Assembly (NCBI GenBank): GCA_016930055.1
Contig: JAFGHP010000053.1
Coordinates: forward strand, 1 to 59,671
DNA from: Candidatus Bathyarchaeota archaeon
GTDB taxonomy: Archaea > Thermoproteota > Bathyarchaeia > TCS64
Direction: 5' to 3'
Length of the DNA: 59,671 bases
Shown here: positions 42,522 through 51,941 of the stretch, in pieces
Layout of the letters: each line of letters starts with the position of its first letter
How positions within the stretch are numbered: position 1 is the first letter of the stretch
Notes under the pieces: model-generated
The model's database searches: none
The model's input: only the letters and a program-made list of their open reading frames with translations
Told to the model about the DNA's origin: nothing
Translations under genes and position numbers: made by a program

Positions 42522-43885
42522 CGTTGAACCGTCTCAATTTTTCTGATTGTTGTATCTATAGCTACCATGAGTGGATCATATAATTCTGAAACAGCTGGAC
42601 AGTATGCAAGTTCTATTTTAGCTAATTCTTGTATAGTCATTTTCTTTTTAATAGCTAGTGCTATGATGTTGATCCTCCAATCTGTTCCTTCTGATCCAAT
42701 TGCTTGTCCTCCTAAAACTTGCCCAGAATTTAGATCTGCAATAATTTTAATTGAAATTTCTTTAGAATCAGGCATCCAATTAGGTTTTGTTTTCATATTT
42801 GCTCTGCCAGTGACTACTTTAAATCCATGAGTTTCAGCTGTAGATGAGTTAAATCCTGTGCAACTTACTTCTAAGCCACCAAAATATGTTACAAATGTCC
42901 CAATATTTCCCTCGTATTCAGTATTACCCCCAGCTGCATTAATTCCAGCAATATTTGCTTGTCTAAACGCTGTTGTTGCTAAAGCAACATTCATTGGTTT
43001 AGAATCAATTGCATTAAAACTAAGTGCTACATCACCAACAGCATAAATATCTGGGTTACTGCTGCGCATTTTTTCATCAGTAATTATAAACCCTTTATCA
43101 ATTTTAATGCCAGCATCAGCAGCTAATTTGCTTTGGGGTTCAATTCCTGTAGCCATTACTACCAGATCGCATGGGATGGTTTCACCTGCAATAACTACTG
43201 ATTCAACTTTATCTGTACCATTAATTTTTTCAATCTGTCTCCCAAAATAATTTTTAATTCCTTCTTCCATTATAAATTGGTTAATAATTTCCGACATATC
43301 TGAATCAAGTTCATCACCAAGTATTTGGGGGCTTCTTTTAGTAGCTATCACTTCTAGTCCAAGATGTTTTAAAGCTAATGCAATTTCTAATCCAATAGCT
43401 CCACCCCCTATAACAACTGCAATTTTAGATTTTTTGGCTACTTCTTGTAGTATTTTTCCCTCTTCTGGTGTAGTACATGTATATACTCCTTTGTTTAAGA
43501 GGTCATGAGCACCCGGGATTGTTAGAATTCTTGGTCTACTTCCTGTCGCTAAAATTAGCGAATCGTAGCTTAACTCTTTTTTCTTATTGTTTTCAAGATT
43601 TATGACAATTACTTTTTTATCTTTTGGCAATATTTTTTTTGCTTCATGATTAAGTAGCTTAGTGATTCCCCTTGTTGTTGGTACAGTGTGTTTTAAATCC
43701 TCAAAATCTTTAACTTTTCCCTCAAGAGCATAAGGAATACCGCAAGGCGAAAACATATCATAAGTTCTTTTTTCGATAATTGTTATTTGCGAATTTCTAT
43801 TGAATCTTTGTGCTGAGCGTGAAGAATATAATCCCCCTGTTCCTAGTCCAATAATAACAATTTTTTTTCCTTGTTCTTTACTCAT
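42515..43885 (-). CDS. CoA-disulfide reductase / NADH oxidase family flavoprotein
   Basis: A 456-residue pyridine nucleotide-disulfide oxidoreductase. FAD motif GLGTGGLYSSRSAQRF is N-terminal. The redox Cys lies in FSPCGIPYALEG, as in CoADR/NOX, which use one Cys with CoA. The second Rossmann motif is VVIGGGAIGLEIALALKHLG, and IYAVGDVALSF binds FAD. The family reduces CoA disulfide, polysulfide, elemental sulfur or O2 with NAD(P)H. It is convergent with the Ech-like operon. The substrate here is not decided by sequence. Confidence 0.85.
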   Translation of the reverse strand: MSKEQGKKIVIIGLGTGGLYSSRSAQRFNRNSQITIIEKRTYDMFSPCGIPYALEGKVKDFEDLKHTVPTTRGITKLLNHEAKKILPKDKKVIVINLENNKKKELSYDSLILATGSRPRILTIPGAHDLLNKGVYTCTTPEEGKILQEVAKKSKIAVVIGGGAIGLEIALALKHLGLEVIATKRSPQILGDELDSDMSEIINQFIMEEGIKNYFGRQIEKINGTDKVESVVIAGETIPCDLVVMATGIEPQSKLAADAGIKIDKGFIITDEKMRSSNPDIYAVGDVALSFNAIDSKPMNVALATTAFRQANIAGINAAGGNTEYEGNIGTFVTYFGGLEVSCTGFNSSTAETHGFKVVTGRANMKTKPNWMPDSKEISIKIIADLNSGQVLGGQAIGSEGTDWRINIIALAIKKKMTIQELAKIELAYCPAVSELYDPLMVAIDTTIRKIETVQRK

Positions 43886-43957
43886 GTTTTTGTCCTGCTT
43901 AATTAGAATATATGGCTGATATAAACTTGAATGTTAACTTTGTTATTGATAATTATT

Positions 43958-44359
43958 TTATGAGTTTTTCTTTCCACAAAGATAATTAATAATTTCTTCA
44001 GGATCTCCTACGATTTTTACTTGTATTGGACCTAATGGTGCTTTATTGGCATGGTAAATGCTTACATGTCCCGCAAATGCTGCTTGCCTATTTAAATTAA
44101 ATGAGATCCCCTCTTCTTTGGACGCCCATCTGGATAACATCATTCTAACTGCTTCTCTAATTCTTTCTCTAGCTAAAACATCATGGAATGTTTTTAGATT
44201 TTCAAGTTTTTCTAAATTTGATGTAAGATATATCTCTCCTCGAATTTTCTCATTTTTAATTACAATTTCTCCAAACATATTTTTAATTGCTTTCTCTAAT
44301 TTTTCTGAGTTTTCAGTAGGGTTTAATTCTGCTTTAATATTTATAATCGTATCATTCAT
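43958..44359 (-). CDS. UPF0201 family RNA-binding-like protein
   Basis: A 133-residue archaeal protein. INIKAELNPTENSEKLEKAIKNMFG, FHDVLARERIREAVRMMLSRW, and FNLNRQAAFAGHVSIYHANKAPLGPIQVKI match the conserved core of UPF0201 (DUF54). The fold resembles RNA-binding ribosomal-protein-like domains. It usually lies next to the UPF0200 kinase-like gene, as here (44352-44906, overlapping by eight bases). Role unknown. Confidence 0.85.
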   Translation of the reverse strand: MNDTIINIKAELNPTENSEKLEKAIKNMFGEIVIKNEKIRGEIYLTSNLEKLENLKTFHDVLARERIREAVRMMLSRWASKEEGISFNLNRQAAFAGHVSIYHANKAPLGPIQVKIVGDPEEIINYLCGKKNS

Positions 44360-44906
44360 TTTCTTTCACTTTTTTAATAAGTTCATTAAAGCTTTTATCG
44401 AGTTGATCTATACCATCATCATTAATTATCATAAAATCTGCACTTGCGATAGAGTTTCCTATGCCAAAACCAAGTTCTCTTTCTTCTCTTTCTTTAAATT
44501 CTTCCCAACTTTTCGGATCATCGCTTCTACCTCGCCGAGTTAATCGTTTATATCTTGAAACAGGTGAAGCATGTATTGCTACCAACATTACATCAAATAC
44601 TTCTTTGAAAGCATTTACTTCATCAAGGCTTCTTATGCCATCAATAAAAACCAATTCGTTAGCATATCCTTTTTTCAATAATTCTATGCACCGTCTAGCT
44701 ACTGCATCTTGCCCTTCTTTTCTAATATCTGAAGCTAATCTGCCAATATTTTCAGGAGTGGGATCTACTCCCTGTTGTTTAGCTAATTCTCTGATAACAT
44801 CACCCATTGTTAATACTTTGAAACCCGATTCTTTAACAATTTTTGATAATGTTGTCTTACCGGAGCCAGCCATTCCTGTAATTAAGATAAGTTTTCTCCG
44901 GTTCAT
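44352..44906 (-). CDS. UPF0200 family nucleotide kinase-like protein
   Basis: P-loop protein of about 184 residues related to adenylate and dephospho-CoA kinases. Walker A GMAGSGKTTLSK and GDVIRELAKQQG, FIDGIRSLDEVNAF and RRGRSDDPKSWEEF match the archaeal UPF0200 family. The ATG at 44906 lies five bases after the stop of the upstream activase gene and is preferred over a TTG at 44918. It forms a conserved pair with UPF0201 downstream. The substrate is unknown. Confidence 0.85.
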   Translation of the reverse strand: MNRRKLILITGMAGSGKTTLSKIVKESGFKVLTMGDVIRELAKQQGVDPTPENIGRLASDIRKEGQDAVARRCIELLKKGYANELVFIDGIRSLDEVNAFKEVFDVMLVAIHASPVSRYKRLTRRGRSDDPKSWEEFKEREERELGFGIGNSIASADFMIINDDGIDQLDKSFNELIKKVKENE

Positions 44907-44910
44907 TTTA

Positions 44911-45690
44911 TTAATCAACCTTTTCTAATCCATCTGAACGTGTTTTTATGTATACGTTTTTTAATCCCTTTTCAATAGCAATTTTCGCTAATTTTAGCAT
45001 TGTTTCTTTAGAAGGTGGCAATTTAACTTTAAGTGTTTTATCAAGTATGTCTCCTTGGTTATCGTATTGTTGTAAATAATAAACTGAGCATCTATCTTTC
45101 AATGTTTCAGCAATATCTCCTATAAAAGTGGGATCATCGGAAAGTCCTGGAGCTATTGTAGTTCTAGCTTCTAAACTTATGTTCAATTCTTTACATAAAT
45201 TTAAACATTTATTAATTGAGCTAATTGTTTTAACCGCAAATTCTGGCCTACCTGTAACTTTTCCCATTAATTCTTTTTTAAGTGGCGCTTTTACATCTAA
45301 TGCAACTCTATCAATTAATCCTGTACTTAATATATTTTCAAGAGAACCTTGAATGCTTCCATTAGTGTCTAACATTATTTTTAATCCCTTATCCTTAGAC
45401 AATTTTATTGCGCATAATAATGAGTCTAATTGAAGGAGTGGTTCACCTCCTGTAAACACAATGGCTTCAATTAATTTTTTGTTTGAATCTATTCTTTCTT
45501 CCAGTAAAGATAAATCTACAACTTCACCTGATTCTAATGGTATTAAACTTGAATTTTGGCAATACGGGCAACGAAAATTACATCCTGCAAAAAATACAAC
45601 TAATGATACATTGCCATACCAATCGATTGTTGACATATCTGTTATGCCTCCAATACGAAGCTTACAATCTTCTTCAATCAAGTGAATCAT
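44911..45690 (-). CDS. Radical SAM activating enzyme (anaerobic NrdG / PflA-like)
   Basis: A 259-residue radical SAM protein. The cluster motif is CNFRCPYC (CxxxCxxC), preceded by DWYGNVSLVVFFAG, and EAIVFTGGEPLLQ is the SAM/Gly-rich motif. Later LDVKAPLKKELMG and AGLSDDPTFIGDIAETL match the archaeal anaerobic ribonucleotide reductase activase group, which generates a glycyl radical. No NrdD is in the window, so the target could be another glycyl radical enzyme. It leads an operon with UPF0200 and UPF0201. Confidence 0.85.
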   Translation of the reverse strand: MIHLIEEDCKLRIGGITDMSTIDWYGNVSLVVFFAGCNFRCPYCQNSSLIPLESGEVVDLSLLEERIDSNKKLIEAIVFTGGEPLLQLDSLLCAIKLSKDKGLKIMLDTNGSIQGSLENILSTGLIDRVALDVKAPLKKELMGKVTGRPEFAVKTISSINKCLNLCKELNISLEARTTIAPGLSDDPTFIGDIAETLKDRCSVYYLQQYDNQGDILDKTLKVKLPPSKETMLKLAKIAIEKGLKNVYIKTRSDGLEKVD

Positions 45691-45802
45691 TGTTAAACGA
45701 TATTCTCAAATTTAAATGGGTTAGGTTAATAAATGATTAATTTTTTAAATATGTAATATTTAAAATTAAAAATCTTTAACTAAATAAATAACACAATCAT
45801 TT

Positions 45803-46042
45803 ATGGAGATTATGTTGAGGAAAGATAATGAACTTTCTGAATCTGAACGATTATTCCTTGACACACTCTCAAAGTATGGTTTAGGTCATGTAACAGAAAA
45901 CAATCTTAAACTAAAATTAGTTGGTATGGGGTTTGACGAAGAAGATTTTAACAAAATAAAACGAAAGTTATTATTTCGTGGTTATATTGGTTTAATTTAT
46001 GGTAATATTACTCTCGAAAAAAAATTAATAAATGATAAATAG
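45803..46042 (+). CDS. Small protein with winged-helix-like pattern, unknown
   Basis: A 79-residue charged protein: LSESERLFLDTLSKYGLGHVTENNLKLKLVGMGFDEEDFNKIKRKLLFRGYIGLIYGNITLEKK. The helix-turn-helix rhythm and a Gly-Tyr-Ile-Gly wing suggest a DNA-binding winged helix, but I do not recognise the family. Monocistronic, convergent with the YkgJ-like gene. Confidence 0.5.
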   Translation: MEIMLRKDNELSESERLFLDTLSKYGLGHVTENNLKLKLVGMGFDEEDFNKIKRKLLFRGYIGLIYGNITLEKKLINDK

Positions 46043-46055
46043 TAAATTTATTAAT

Positions 46056-46451
46056 TTATTTTTGTTCATCTTCAAGTTTTTTAATTACTTTTTTTAATTC
46101 AATAACATCTTTTTCAAGTATTTTAAATTCATCGCGATATGGACATATTTCATCCAGGATACATTCGCCACTATCCTCTTCATATATGAGAGGATATAAT
46201 TTGCAGCCTTCGGGTCTTATTGAATATATTTTACACCTGTTTCCACGTAAAAAGAAACAAACATTATCTACATTTCTTAGCTTAGTTTCCCTATTTATCC
46301 TAACTGCAAAGTCTTGAAACTTGTATCCTTTTTTTAAGATTCTTTCAACATCCGATATTGTTAATGGCATCTCCGTATTTTTGCAGCATAGTATACAATT
46401 GTGCTCAATACACGGTGTTCCATCTGTAAGTTGCTTTTTAATTTTAGACAT
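46056..46451 (-). CDS. YkgJ-family cysteine cluster protein
   Basis: A 131-residue protein with the zinc/iron-chelating pattern of YkgJ: CIEHNCILCCKNTEMPLT near the start, VCFFLRGNRCKIYSIRPEGCKLYP in the middle and CILDEICPYR later. The C-x(3)-C-x(2)-CC start plus the RP-x-x-C-x-x-YP segment are diagnostic. The bound metal may be Zn or an Fe-S cluster. It ends ten bases from pyrC and runs in the same direction. Confidence 0.83.
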   Translation of the reverse strand: MSKIKKQLTDGTPCIEHNCILCCKNTEMPLTISDVERILKKGYKFQDFAVRINRETKLRNVDNVCFFLRGNRCKIYSIRPEGCKLYPLIYEEDSGECILDEICPYRDEFKILEKDVIELKKVIKKLEDEQK

Positions 46452-46461
46452 TATGATGCCC

Positions 46462-47811
46462 TTATTCTAAGGGTGAAACAAATTTACCATAACCTGGTTT
46501 ACCAACCACTTGGTCTTCTTCATATATTGTATTTCCACGAACCATCGTTAATATTGGAAATCCTATTCCAGTCATACCTTCATAAGCTGTAATCTTTTGA
46601 ATTGACTTTAATTTTTCACCTTGAATTTTAAATTTCTTATCTAAATCAACTATTACTAAATCCGCGTCTGATCCTAACTGCATGGTTCCCTTTTTAGGGT
46701 AAAGACTATTTAGTATTGCTGGGTTTGCACTGAAAACTTCGCATAATCTTTCTAAACTAATTTTACCCTCATTTACTGAGTTGAGCATTAAAGGTAAGCT
46801 AGTCTCTATTACGACTCCACCGCTTGGAGCATCGAAAATGTTATCCCATCCTTTTTCTTTTTCTTCTTTAGTATATGGGGCATGGTCACTAGCTAAAATG
46901 TTAATTATTCCATCATTTAATGCTTCCCAAAGACGGATTTGATCTTCAGGTTTCCTTAAAGGTGGATCAACTTTCGCATATGGTCCTTTTTCTTTCATAA
47001 TTTCTTCATTTAAAATGAGATAATTTGTACTAGTTTCACCTGAAACATCTTGTCCTTCACTTTGAGCTAATTCTAAAATATCTACTGCTTCAGCAACTGT
47101 CATGTGGCATATATGTAAATGTACTTCTGACTGTCTAGCTAAAATAATTGAGCGCATAGTGGCTTCAATTTCAGCGATTGCTGGACGAAATTCGCAGTGG
47201 GCAATAGCATCATGTCTTCCAAGTAGTTTTGCTTCTTCCATTCCCTTTTCCACAATATTTTGATTCTCTGCATGTATCATGCAAGGTAAGTTTTCGTCTG
47301 AAATAACTTCAAAATTTTTAATTAATCTATAATCTGAAGCTGCTAATTCTTTAAACCTAGCTATCATGAAACTTTTAAAAGCTGTTACTCCTGCTTTTGC
47401 TAAATGTCTCAAATCTTCTTCTGGGACTTCTCCTGCTCCTCCAATAAATCCATAGTCTACTAATGCTTTTTTTGATGCTATTCGTTTTTTTTCTTCCAGT
47501 GCTTTAACAGTAACTGTAGCAGGTACAGTGTTTGGCATATCAATGATAGTTGTTACTCCACCTGCTGCAGCTGCTCTTGTTCCTGATTCAAAATTTTCTC
47601 TCTCAGTATTGCCTGGGTCTCTAAGATGTACGTGTGTATCTACCATTCCTGGTAAAACATAATTGCCTTTTGCATCAATTATTTTATCTGCTTTTGGTTC
47701 AGATGACTTAATGATTCCAATAATTATGCCTTTATCAATTATGAGACTCGCATCTGTTATTCCGGTAGGTAATATTATTCGACCATTTTTAACTACACAA
47801 TCAACTACCAT
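46462..47811 (-). CDS. pyrC: Dihydroorotase
   Basis: Third step of pyrimidine synthesis: cyclises carbamoyl-aspartate to dihydroorotate. GMVDTHVHLRDPGNTERENFESGTRAAAAGGVTT carries the HxH metal ligands. HAENQ, HCEFRP, HICHMT and SDHAPYTKEEKEKGWDNIF give the remaining metal His and Asp residues. At 449 residues it is a normal type-I dihydroorotase. Allantoinase is a similar alternative. A small YkgJ protein follows downstream. Confidence 0.9.
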   Translation of the reverse strand: MVVDCVVKNGRIILPTGITDASLIIDKGIIIGIIKSSEPKADKIIDAKGNYVLPGMVDTHVHLRDPGNTERENFESGTRAAAAGGVTTIIDMPNTVPATVTVKALEEKKRIASKKALVDYGFIGGAGEVPEEDLRHLAKAGVTAFKSFMIARFKELAASDYRLIKNFEVISDENLPCMIHAENQNIVEKGMEEAKLLGRHDAIAHCEFRPAIAEIEATMRSIILARQSEVHLHICHMTVAEAVDILELAQSEGQDVSGETSTNYLILNEEIMKEKGPYAKVDPPLRKPEDQIRLWEALNDGIINILASDHAPYTKEEKEKGWDNIFDAPSGGVVIETSLPLMLNSVNEGKISLERLCEVFSANPAILNSLYPKKGTMQLGSDADLVIVDLDKKFKIQGEKLKSIQKITAYEGMTGIGFPILTMVRGNTIYEEDQVVGKPGYGKFVSPLE

Positions 47812-47913
47812 TAAAGCCTCTCCTGTTTATCTTTCCATTAAGATAATTGCTTCTGAATAGAAAACTTTTTCATATATTAAGCCAAAAAAATTTGTTATAA
47901 AAATATTATAGAT

Positions 47914-49707
47914 TTAATTTGCTCTTTTCACTATTTTTCCTGGTTTTGAATTATTGTGAACTCCATTTTCAACAACTTGTTTTCCATTTACTATAACATG
48001 TACAATTCCTTTAGGATATCTACGAGGTTCTATAGGATCTCCTGTTACCTCTAGTTTATCATAATCGAAAATTGTAATATCAGCGAAGCTGCCTTCAGTT
48101 ATTTTGCCTCTTCCTTTTAAGAATAAATTATCTGCTGCAGCTGTGCTCATTTTATGAATTGCTTGTTCAAGTGTGAAGATTTTATGTTTTTTGACGAATT
48201 CGTTTATGAATCCTGGGAAGGCACTGAAAGCGTTTATGCCAGGAATACTGTAAGGCGGTGTTTTTTGTTCTCTTGTATGGTTTGTAACTGATTGATCTAG
48301 GCTTAATGCACATGCTGGATGCTGGAAGAAAATTGCTCTAAAAGGTTTTTGAGGGAAGTTACCTGTTTCTGCCACACCAACAGCTACTCCTTTACTATCT
48401 GGGTCCTCACAGATTAAGTCAAACCATGTTTCAATTGCAGGTTTTTGTCTTTCTTTCGCAATTTGTGCTAGTTGTTTCATGTCACATCCAGGAGTTTTAT
48501 GTTTGACAACCCAGATGTTTTCAGCCCATTGCGCATTACTATTTGGGTTATATGCTGTTCGTATAAACCATTTACCTGCGTATAATGAGTCTATGACTTC
48601 TTTTCTATAATCTGGTACTTTTAGCCATTTAGCTAGTTCTTTGCGTCCTCCCTGTTCTTTTAACCACGGGGTCAATAAGCTGCATAAGTAGGGCATCACG
48701 CCAAAGCCTCCTAAAATGAACCATGGCATATGGTCAAATGTCAAGTGTAAACCCTCTTCACGGGCTTGATCAATAAAACTTAAAGTCGCCCGCATATTTG
48801 CTTCTTCCATTTCATCTACGCCTTCAGGTACTAACCTCCATGCTGGTGTTAAATGTGCAAGATTTGTAGGTACTTTAGTAATTCTACATGTTTCAATAGA
48901 TTCAAGTATTCCTTCTAATTTGTTACTTCTAGTATCTCCCATTTTTAAGTCTCGGCGTCTTCCTGTTCTCCTCCAGTGGGGGGAATATACTGAATTTGGA
49001 TAATTTTTTAAAATACTTACACACTCATTTATTTCTTCCATATGTGCAAAGACGCCTGGATCATAATCTAAACCAGAACTTATTCCAATACAACCCTCAT
49101 CCATTGCTTTGATTAAATGAGCTTTAATCTCTGAAACCTCATCTTTGGTTGAGACTCTTTTGTAATCATTACCTAAAACCATGAATCTAGCATTACCGTG
49201 ACCCACGTGAGGAGCAATATTCATTGACATGCCTATTTTTTCAACTTGAGCAAACCAATCCCCCATTGTCCTCCATTCAACAGTCCAACCAAAGTGCTTT
49301 TTCATTATCTGATTTACTTCTTCTCTAGAGAAAAGACTTTTTTCAGGATAATATTTGTAAGAAACAAGTTCATCAATATAGTCTCTAGCTATTCCAGGAA
49401 GACTACAAACGTCTCCAAGTGGCGCAGGACTGCCTCCACATTGTCCACCAACTAATGTCGTAACTCCCTGCATGATATAATTCTCTGCATTTGGATAAAA
49501 CAGAATAGTAGAATCACCATGACTATGTGCATCAATCCAACCAGGAGAAGCGTACAAACCTGTTGCATCAATTTCTTTTACTGAATCACCTTTCAGTTCT
49601 CCAACTGATTGAACTTTGTCTCCTTTTACACCTAAAGAACCTTTGAAAGCTTTTTTACCAGATCCATCTATGATCTGTGCATTTTTAATTAAAAGATCAT
49701 ATTCCAT
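47914..49707 (-). CDS. N-acyl-D-amino-acid deacylase family amidohydrolase
   Basis: A 597-residue amidohydrolase of the D-aminoacylase family. PGWIDAHSHGDS gives the HxH metal site. GQCGGSPAPLGDVC provides the Cys ligand of the D-aminoacylase family. GISSGLDYDPG and HWRRTGRRRD follow, with SFADITIFDYDKLEVTGDP at the end. It hydrolyses N-acyl-D-amino acids or related compounds. It is longer than the usual 480-540 residues, with an insert near 230-320. No partner gene is obvious. Confidence 0.85.
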   Translation of the reverse strand: MEYDLLIKNAQIIDGSGKKAFKGSLGVKGDKVQSVGELKGDSVKEIDATGLYASPGWIDAHSHGDSTILFYPNAENYIMQGVTTLVGGQCGGSPAPLGDVCSLPGIARDYIDELVSYKYYPEKSLFSREEVNQIMKKHFGWTVEWRTMGDWFAQVEKIGMSMNIAPHVGHGNARFMVLGNDYKRVSTKDEVSEIKAHLIKAMDEGCIGISSGLDYDPGVFAHMEEINECVSILKNYPNSVYSPHWRRTGRRRDLKMGDTRSNKLEGILESIETCRITKVPTNLAHLTPAWRLVPEGVDEMEEANMRATLSFIDQAREEGLHLTFDHMPWFILGGFGVMPYLCSLLTPWLKEQGGRKELAKWLKVPDYRKEVIDSLYAGKWFIRTAYNPNSNAQWAENIWVVKHKTPGCDMKQLAQIAKERQKPAIETWFDLICEDPDSKGVAVGVAETGNFPQKPFRAIFFQHPACALSLDQSVTNHTREQKTPPYSIPGINAFSAFPGFINEFVKKHKIFTLEQAIHKMSTAAADNLFLKGRGKITEGSFADITIFDYDKLEVTGDPIEPRRYPKGIVHVIVNGKQVVENGVHNNSKPGKIVKRAN

Positions 49708-49930
49708 ATTCTATCGTTGCATACTTGTCAAACTAATATTTTAGACTGATCAATAATAAAAAGCATTTAGAATATGAATTTACCAAAAATTTTATGAACC
49801 CAAATATTATAGCCAAAACAAGATCAGTAATTTTTTAAAAAAACAAGATTTTTATTTTATTAAATCTTCTAAACTTTTATCTTAAAAAATATTGAAATAA
49901 TGATATAAAAAGCATTAAAATAAACTTTTT

Positions 49931-50251
49931 TTAAATAATTAATCCACTAAATAATCCTAATATTACAAGAGTGTTATTTATCACTCCTAAAAAAGACCAT
50001 GACGAAATAAAAAGTGCCCCCATTTTCCATTTTTTTGATCTTGGGAGAGTAAGAGAAAGAACCAGATTAGCTAAAGCAAATATCAGGAAAGCATTTACTG
50101 GGCTATAATTAACATGTGTCTCTACAAAACCTTGAGATAATCCTATAACCGTCGTGAAAAAATCAAGTATTACCCCAATAAATGATACAATAAAAATATC
50201 TTTAAAATATGCTATGGAACTAATGAACTTAAAATCATTAGCATTAATCAT
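49931..50251 (-). CDS. Small membrane protein, three predicted transmembrane helices
   Basis: A 106-residue hydrophobic protein with helices around YFKDIFIVSFIGVILDFFTTVI, AFLIFALANLVLSLTL and ALFISSWSFLGVINNTLVILGLF. It contains a short loop KKWKMG between helices 2 and 3. No family recognised. Monocistronic, start ATG. Confidence 0.5.
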   Translation of the reverse strand: MINANDFKFISSIAYFKDIFIVSFIGVILDFFTTVIGLSQGFVETHVNYSPVNAFLIFALANLVLSLTLPRSKKWKMGALFISSWSFLGVINNTLVILGLFSGLII

Positions 50252-50351
50252 AATCTTCTGTATTAATAATATGTATTCTAAATATATATTTCTATGCAGA
50301 ACTATGTTAAGAAATAACTAAAAAAAAATAATTTAAAATCAGAATTAATTG

Positions 50352-51005
50352 TTAAGCCGTTATCGGTGTCTGAATTTTAAGTGATAAATTATCAAAGGTT
50401 AATATATTAATCTCATTTGATGCCCCACAAAAAGGACAGAAATAGCTTAAACTTTTTTTACCCCCAGAATAAGCTCTATTAATATCATTTTGTGAGGAAA
50501 TGAAACCATAAAACTCATTTGGTATTCCTTTTAAGTCCCTACAATTACAGCATTTAATTTTGAGCTTCAAAACATTACTATTTAGACCATTAGGGACTTT
50601 TTTTCTTAATGACCAAAGAATTTTATGTAAAAATATTTCATGACTTACTTTGTCCATAAAAATAAATTCTTCATTCTCTCTATTTACTAAACCATTTAAT
50701 TTCAGATCACTTTCACTAATTGTGACTGTGTTAAAATCGTCTCTTAACCTTTTAATTTTAAATGCGTAACCTAAACACTGGTTGACTAATTGATCCGATG
50801 AAGCTTTATTTGTTAATAAAGAAATCATTGTGTGGCAATCTTCAATTGCATTAAGTATTTTTTCTCTTGAATTGGCACCTTTTGTTGGGTATTGATGTGC
50901 TTGATATGGTTTAAATTCCGAAACATGTTCTATTGTATTCTTAATATCTACTGCTAATGCCTCGTCTTGTAATGAATTTACAATTAATATTTTAAATTCA
51001 GACAT
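50352..51005 (-). CDS. TIR-like domain protein with a C-terminal zinc-ribbon-like module
   Basis: A 217-residue protein. The N-terminal half reads as a TIR-like fold: KILIVNSLQDEALAVDIKNTIE (beta A, alpha A), YQAHQYPTKGANSREKILNAIEDCHTMISLLT (BB-loop region, then a hydrophobic strand) and SSDQLVNQCLGYAFK. The acidic residue expected in the last motif of NADase TIRs is Gln76. The C-terminal half has Cys pairs KCCNC and FCPFCG (about Cys152/155 and 190/193) fitting one zinc site. TIR proteins act in NAD+ cleavage or in scaffolding; Gln76 argues against NADase activity. Monocistronic, so no defence partner is seen. Confidence 0.55.
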   Translation of the reverse strand: MSEFKILIVNSLQDEALAVDIKNTIEHVSEFKPYQAHQYPTKGANSREKILNAIEDCHTMISLLTNKASSDQLVNQCLGYAFKIKRLRDDFNTVTISESDLKLNGLVNRENEEFIFMDKVSHEIFLHKILWSLRKKVPNGLNSNVLKLKIKCCNCRDLKGIPNEFYGFISSQNDINRAYSGGKKSLSYFCPFCGASNEINILTFDNLSLKIQTPITA

Positions 51006-51185
51006 TATTGGACAAAAATAAGTTATTGAGCATTTTAAATAATATTATGGATTATTGATATCATAAAAAAAATCTTTTTTCATTTTTAAAAAAATTAAAA
51101 TATTAAACATTTTTATACTTAAAAATATTAAATTAACGATAATTTTTTTATTTTATGAGCTAATTGTTTCTTGGAATAAAATGAT

Positions 51186-51938
51186 ATGATGATTGATGTT
51201 ATCCGTTTTTCATTATCAATGCTTATGTTATGTATAGGATCATACCTTGATTTTAAATATCGTGAAATAAGTGATTTTTTATGGATAATTTTTGGTGGTA
51301 TAGGTTTAATTCTTAATGGTTACGAATTTATTATTAATTCTTTTAATTTGTATAATTTTGCTATTTCATTCGTTTTTATTTTAATTATTGGATTTTTAAT
51401 ATATTATCTTCAGATACTAGGTGAAGCAGATATAATAGCTTTCATTACCTTATCTATTTTGAATCCCAATTTTTTTAGTTTTGATATTTTTAACTTTTAT
51501 TTTTCTCCTCTTTTCTTCTCATTATCTCTATTTTCTAATTCTATTTTAATTAGTGGGACTTCTGTAATATTTAATTCAATTAAAAATTTTTTAAAATACT
51601 TATCTAACAGGTCACTTTTCAAAGATGTTGATTATTCTTTTTATCAAAAATTGGTTTTATTCTTTACATCTACTAAAAAAGATTTTTCAGAAATCAAAGG
51701 TCCCCCATTTGACTACCCAATGGAATTTCTTGATGAAGGTAAACGTAACTTAATGATTAGAACCAGATTACAAGATGACGATGAATCAAAAAAAATTTTT
51801 AAAGACTTAAAACTAAACGGTCTAAAAACTATATGGGTATCTAGCACATTACCTTTTATTATTTATATTACAATCGGTTATTTTATTACTTTCTTAATAG
51901 GAGACTTGATGTTCCTAATATTATTTAATATATTTTAA
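51186..51938 (+). CDS. Preflagellin/prepilin peptidase, A24 family
   Basis: A 250-residue membrane aspartyl protease related to FlaK/PibD, which cuts the class III signal peptides of archaeal pilins and archaellins. The first catalytic Asp lies in YLDFKYREISDFLW after membrane helix 1. The second is in GEADIIAFITL, the archaeal GxHyD motif. The C-terminal half has a soluble stretch with EIKGPPFDYPMEFLDEGK before the last helix. No pilin or archaellin genes are in the window. Monocistronic. Confidence 0.8.
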   Translation: MMIDVIRFSLSMLMLCIGSYLDFKYREISDFLWIIFGGIGLILNGYEFIINSFNLYNFAISFVFILIIGFLIYYLQILGEADIIAFITLSILNPNFFSFDIFNFYFSPLFFSLSLFSNSILISGTSVIFNSIKNFLKYLSNRSLFKDVDYSFYQKLVLFFTSTKKDFSEIKGPPFDYPMEFLDEGKRNLMIRTRLQDDDESKKIFKDLKLNGLKTIWVSSTLPFIIYITIGYFITFLIGDLMFLILFNIF

Positions 51939-51941
51939 ATA

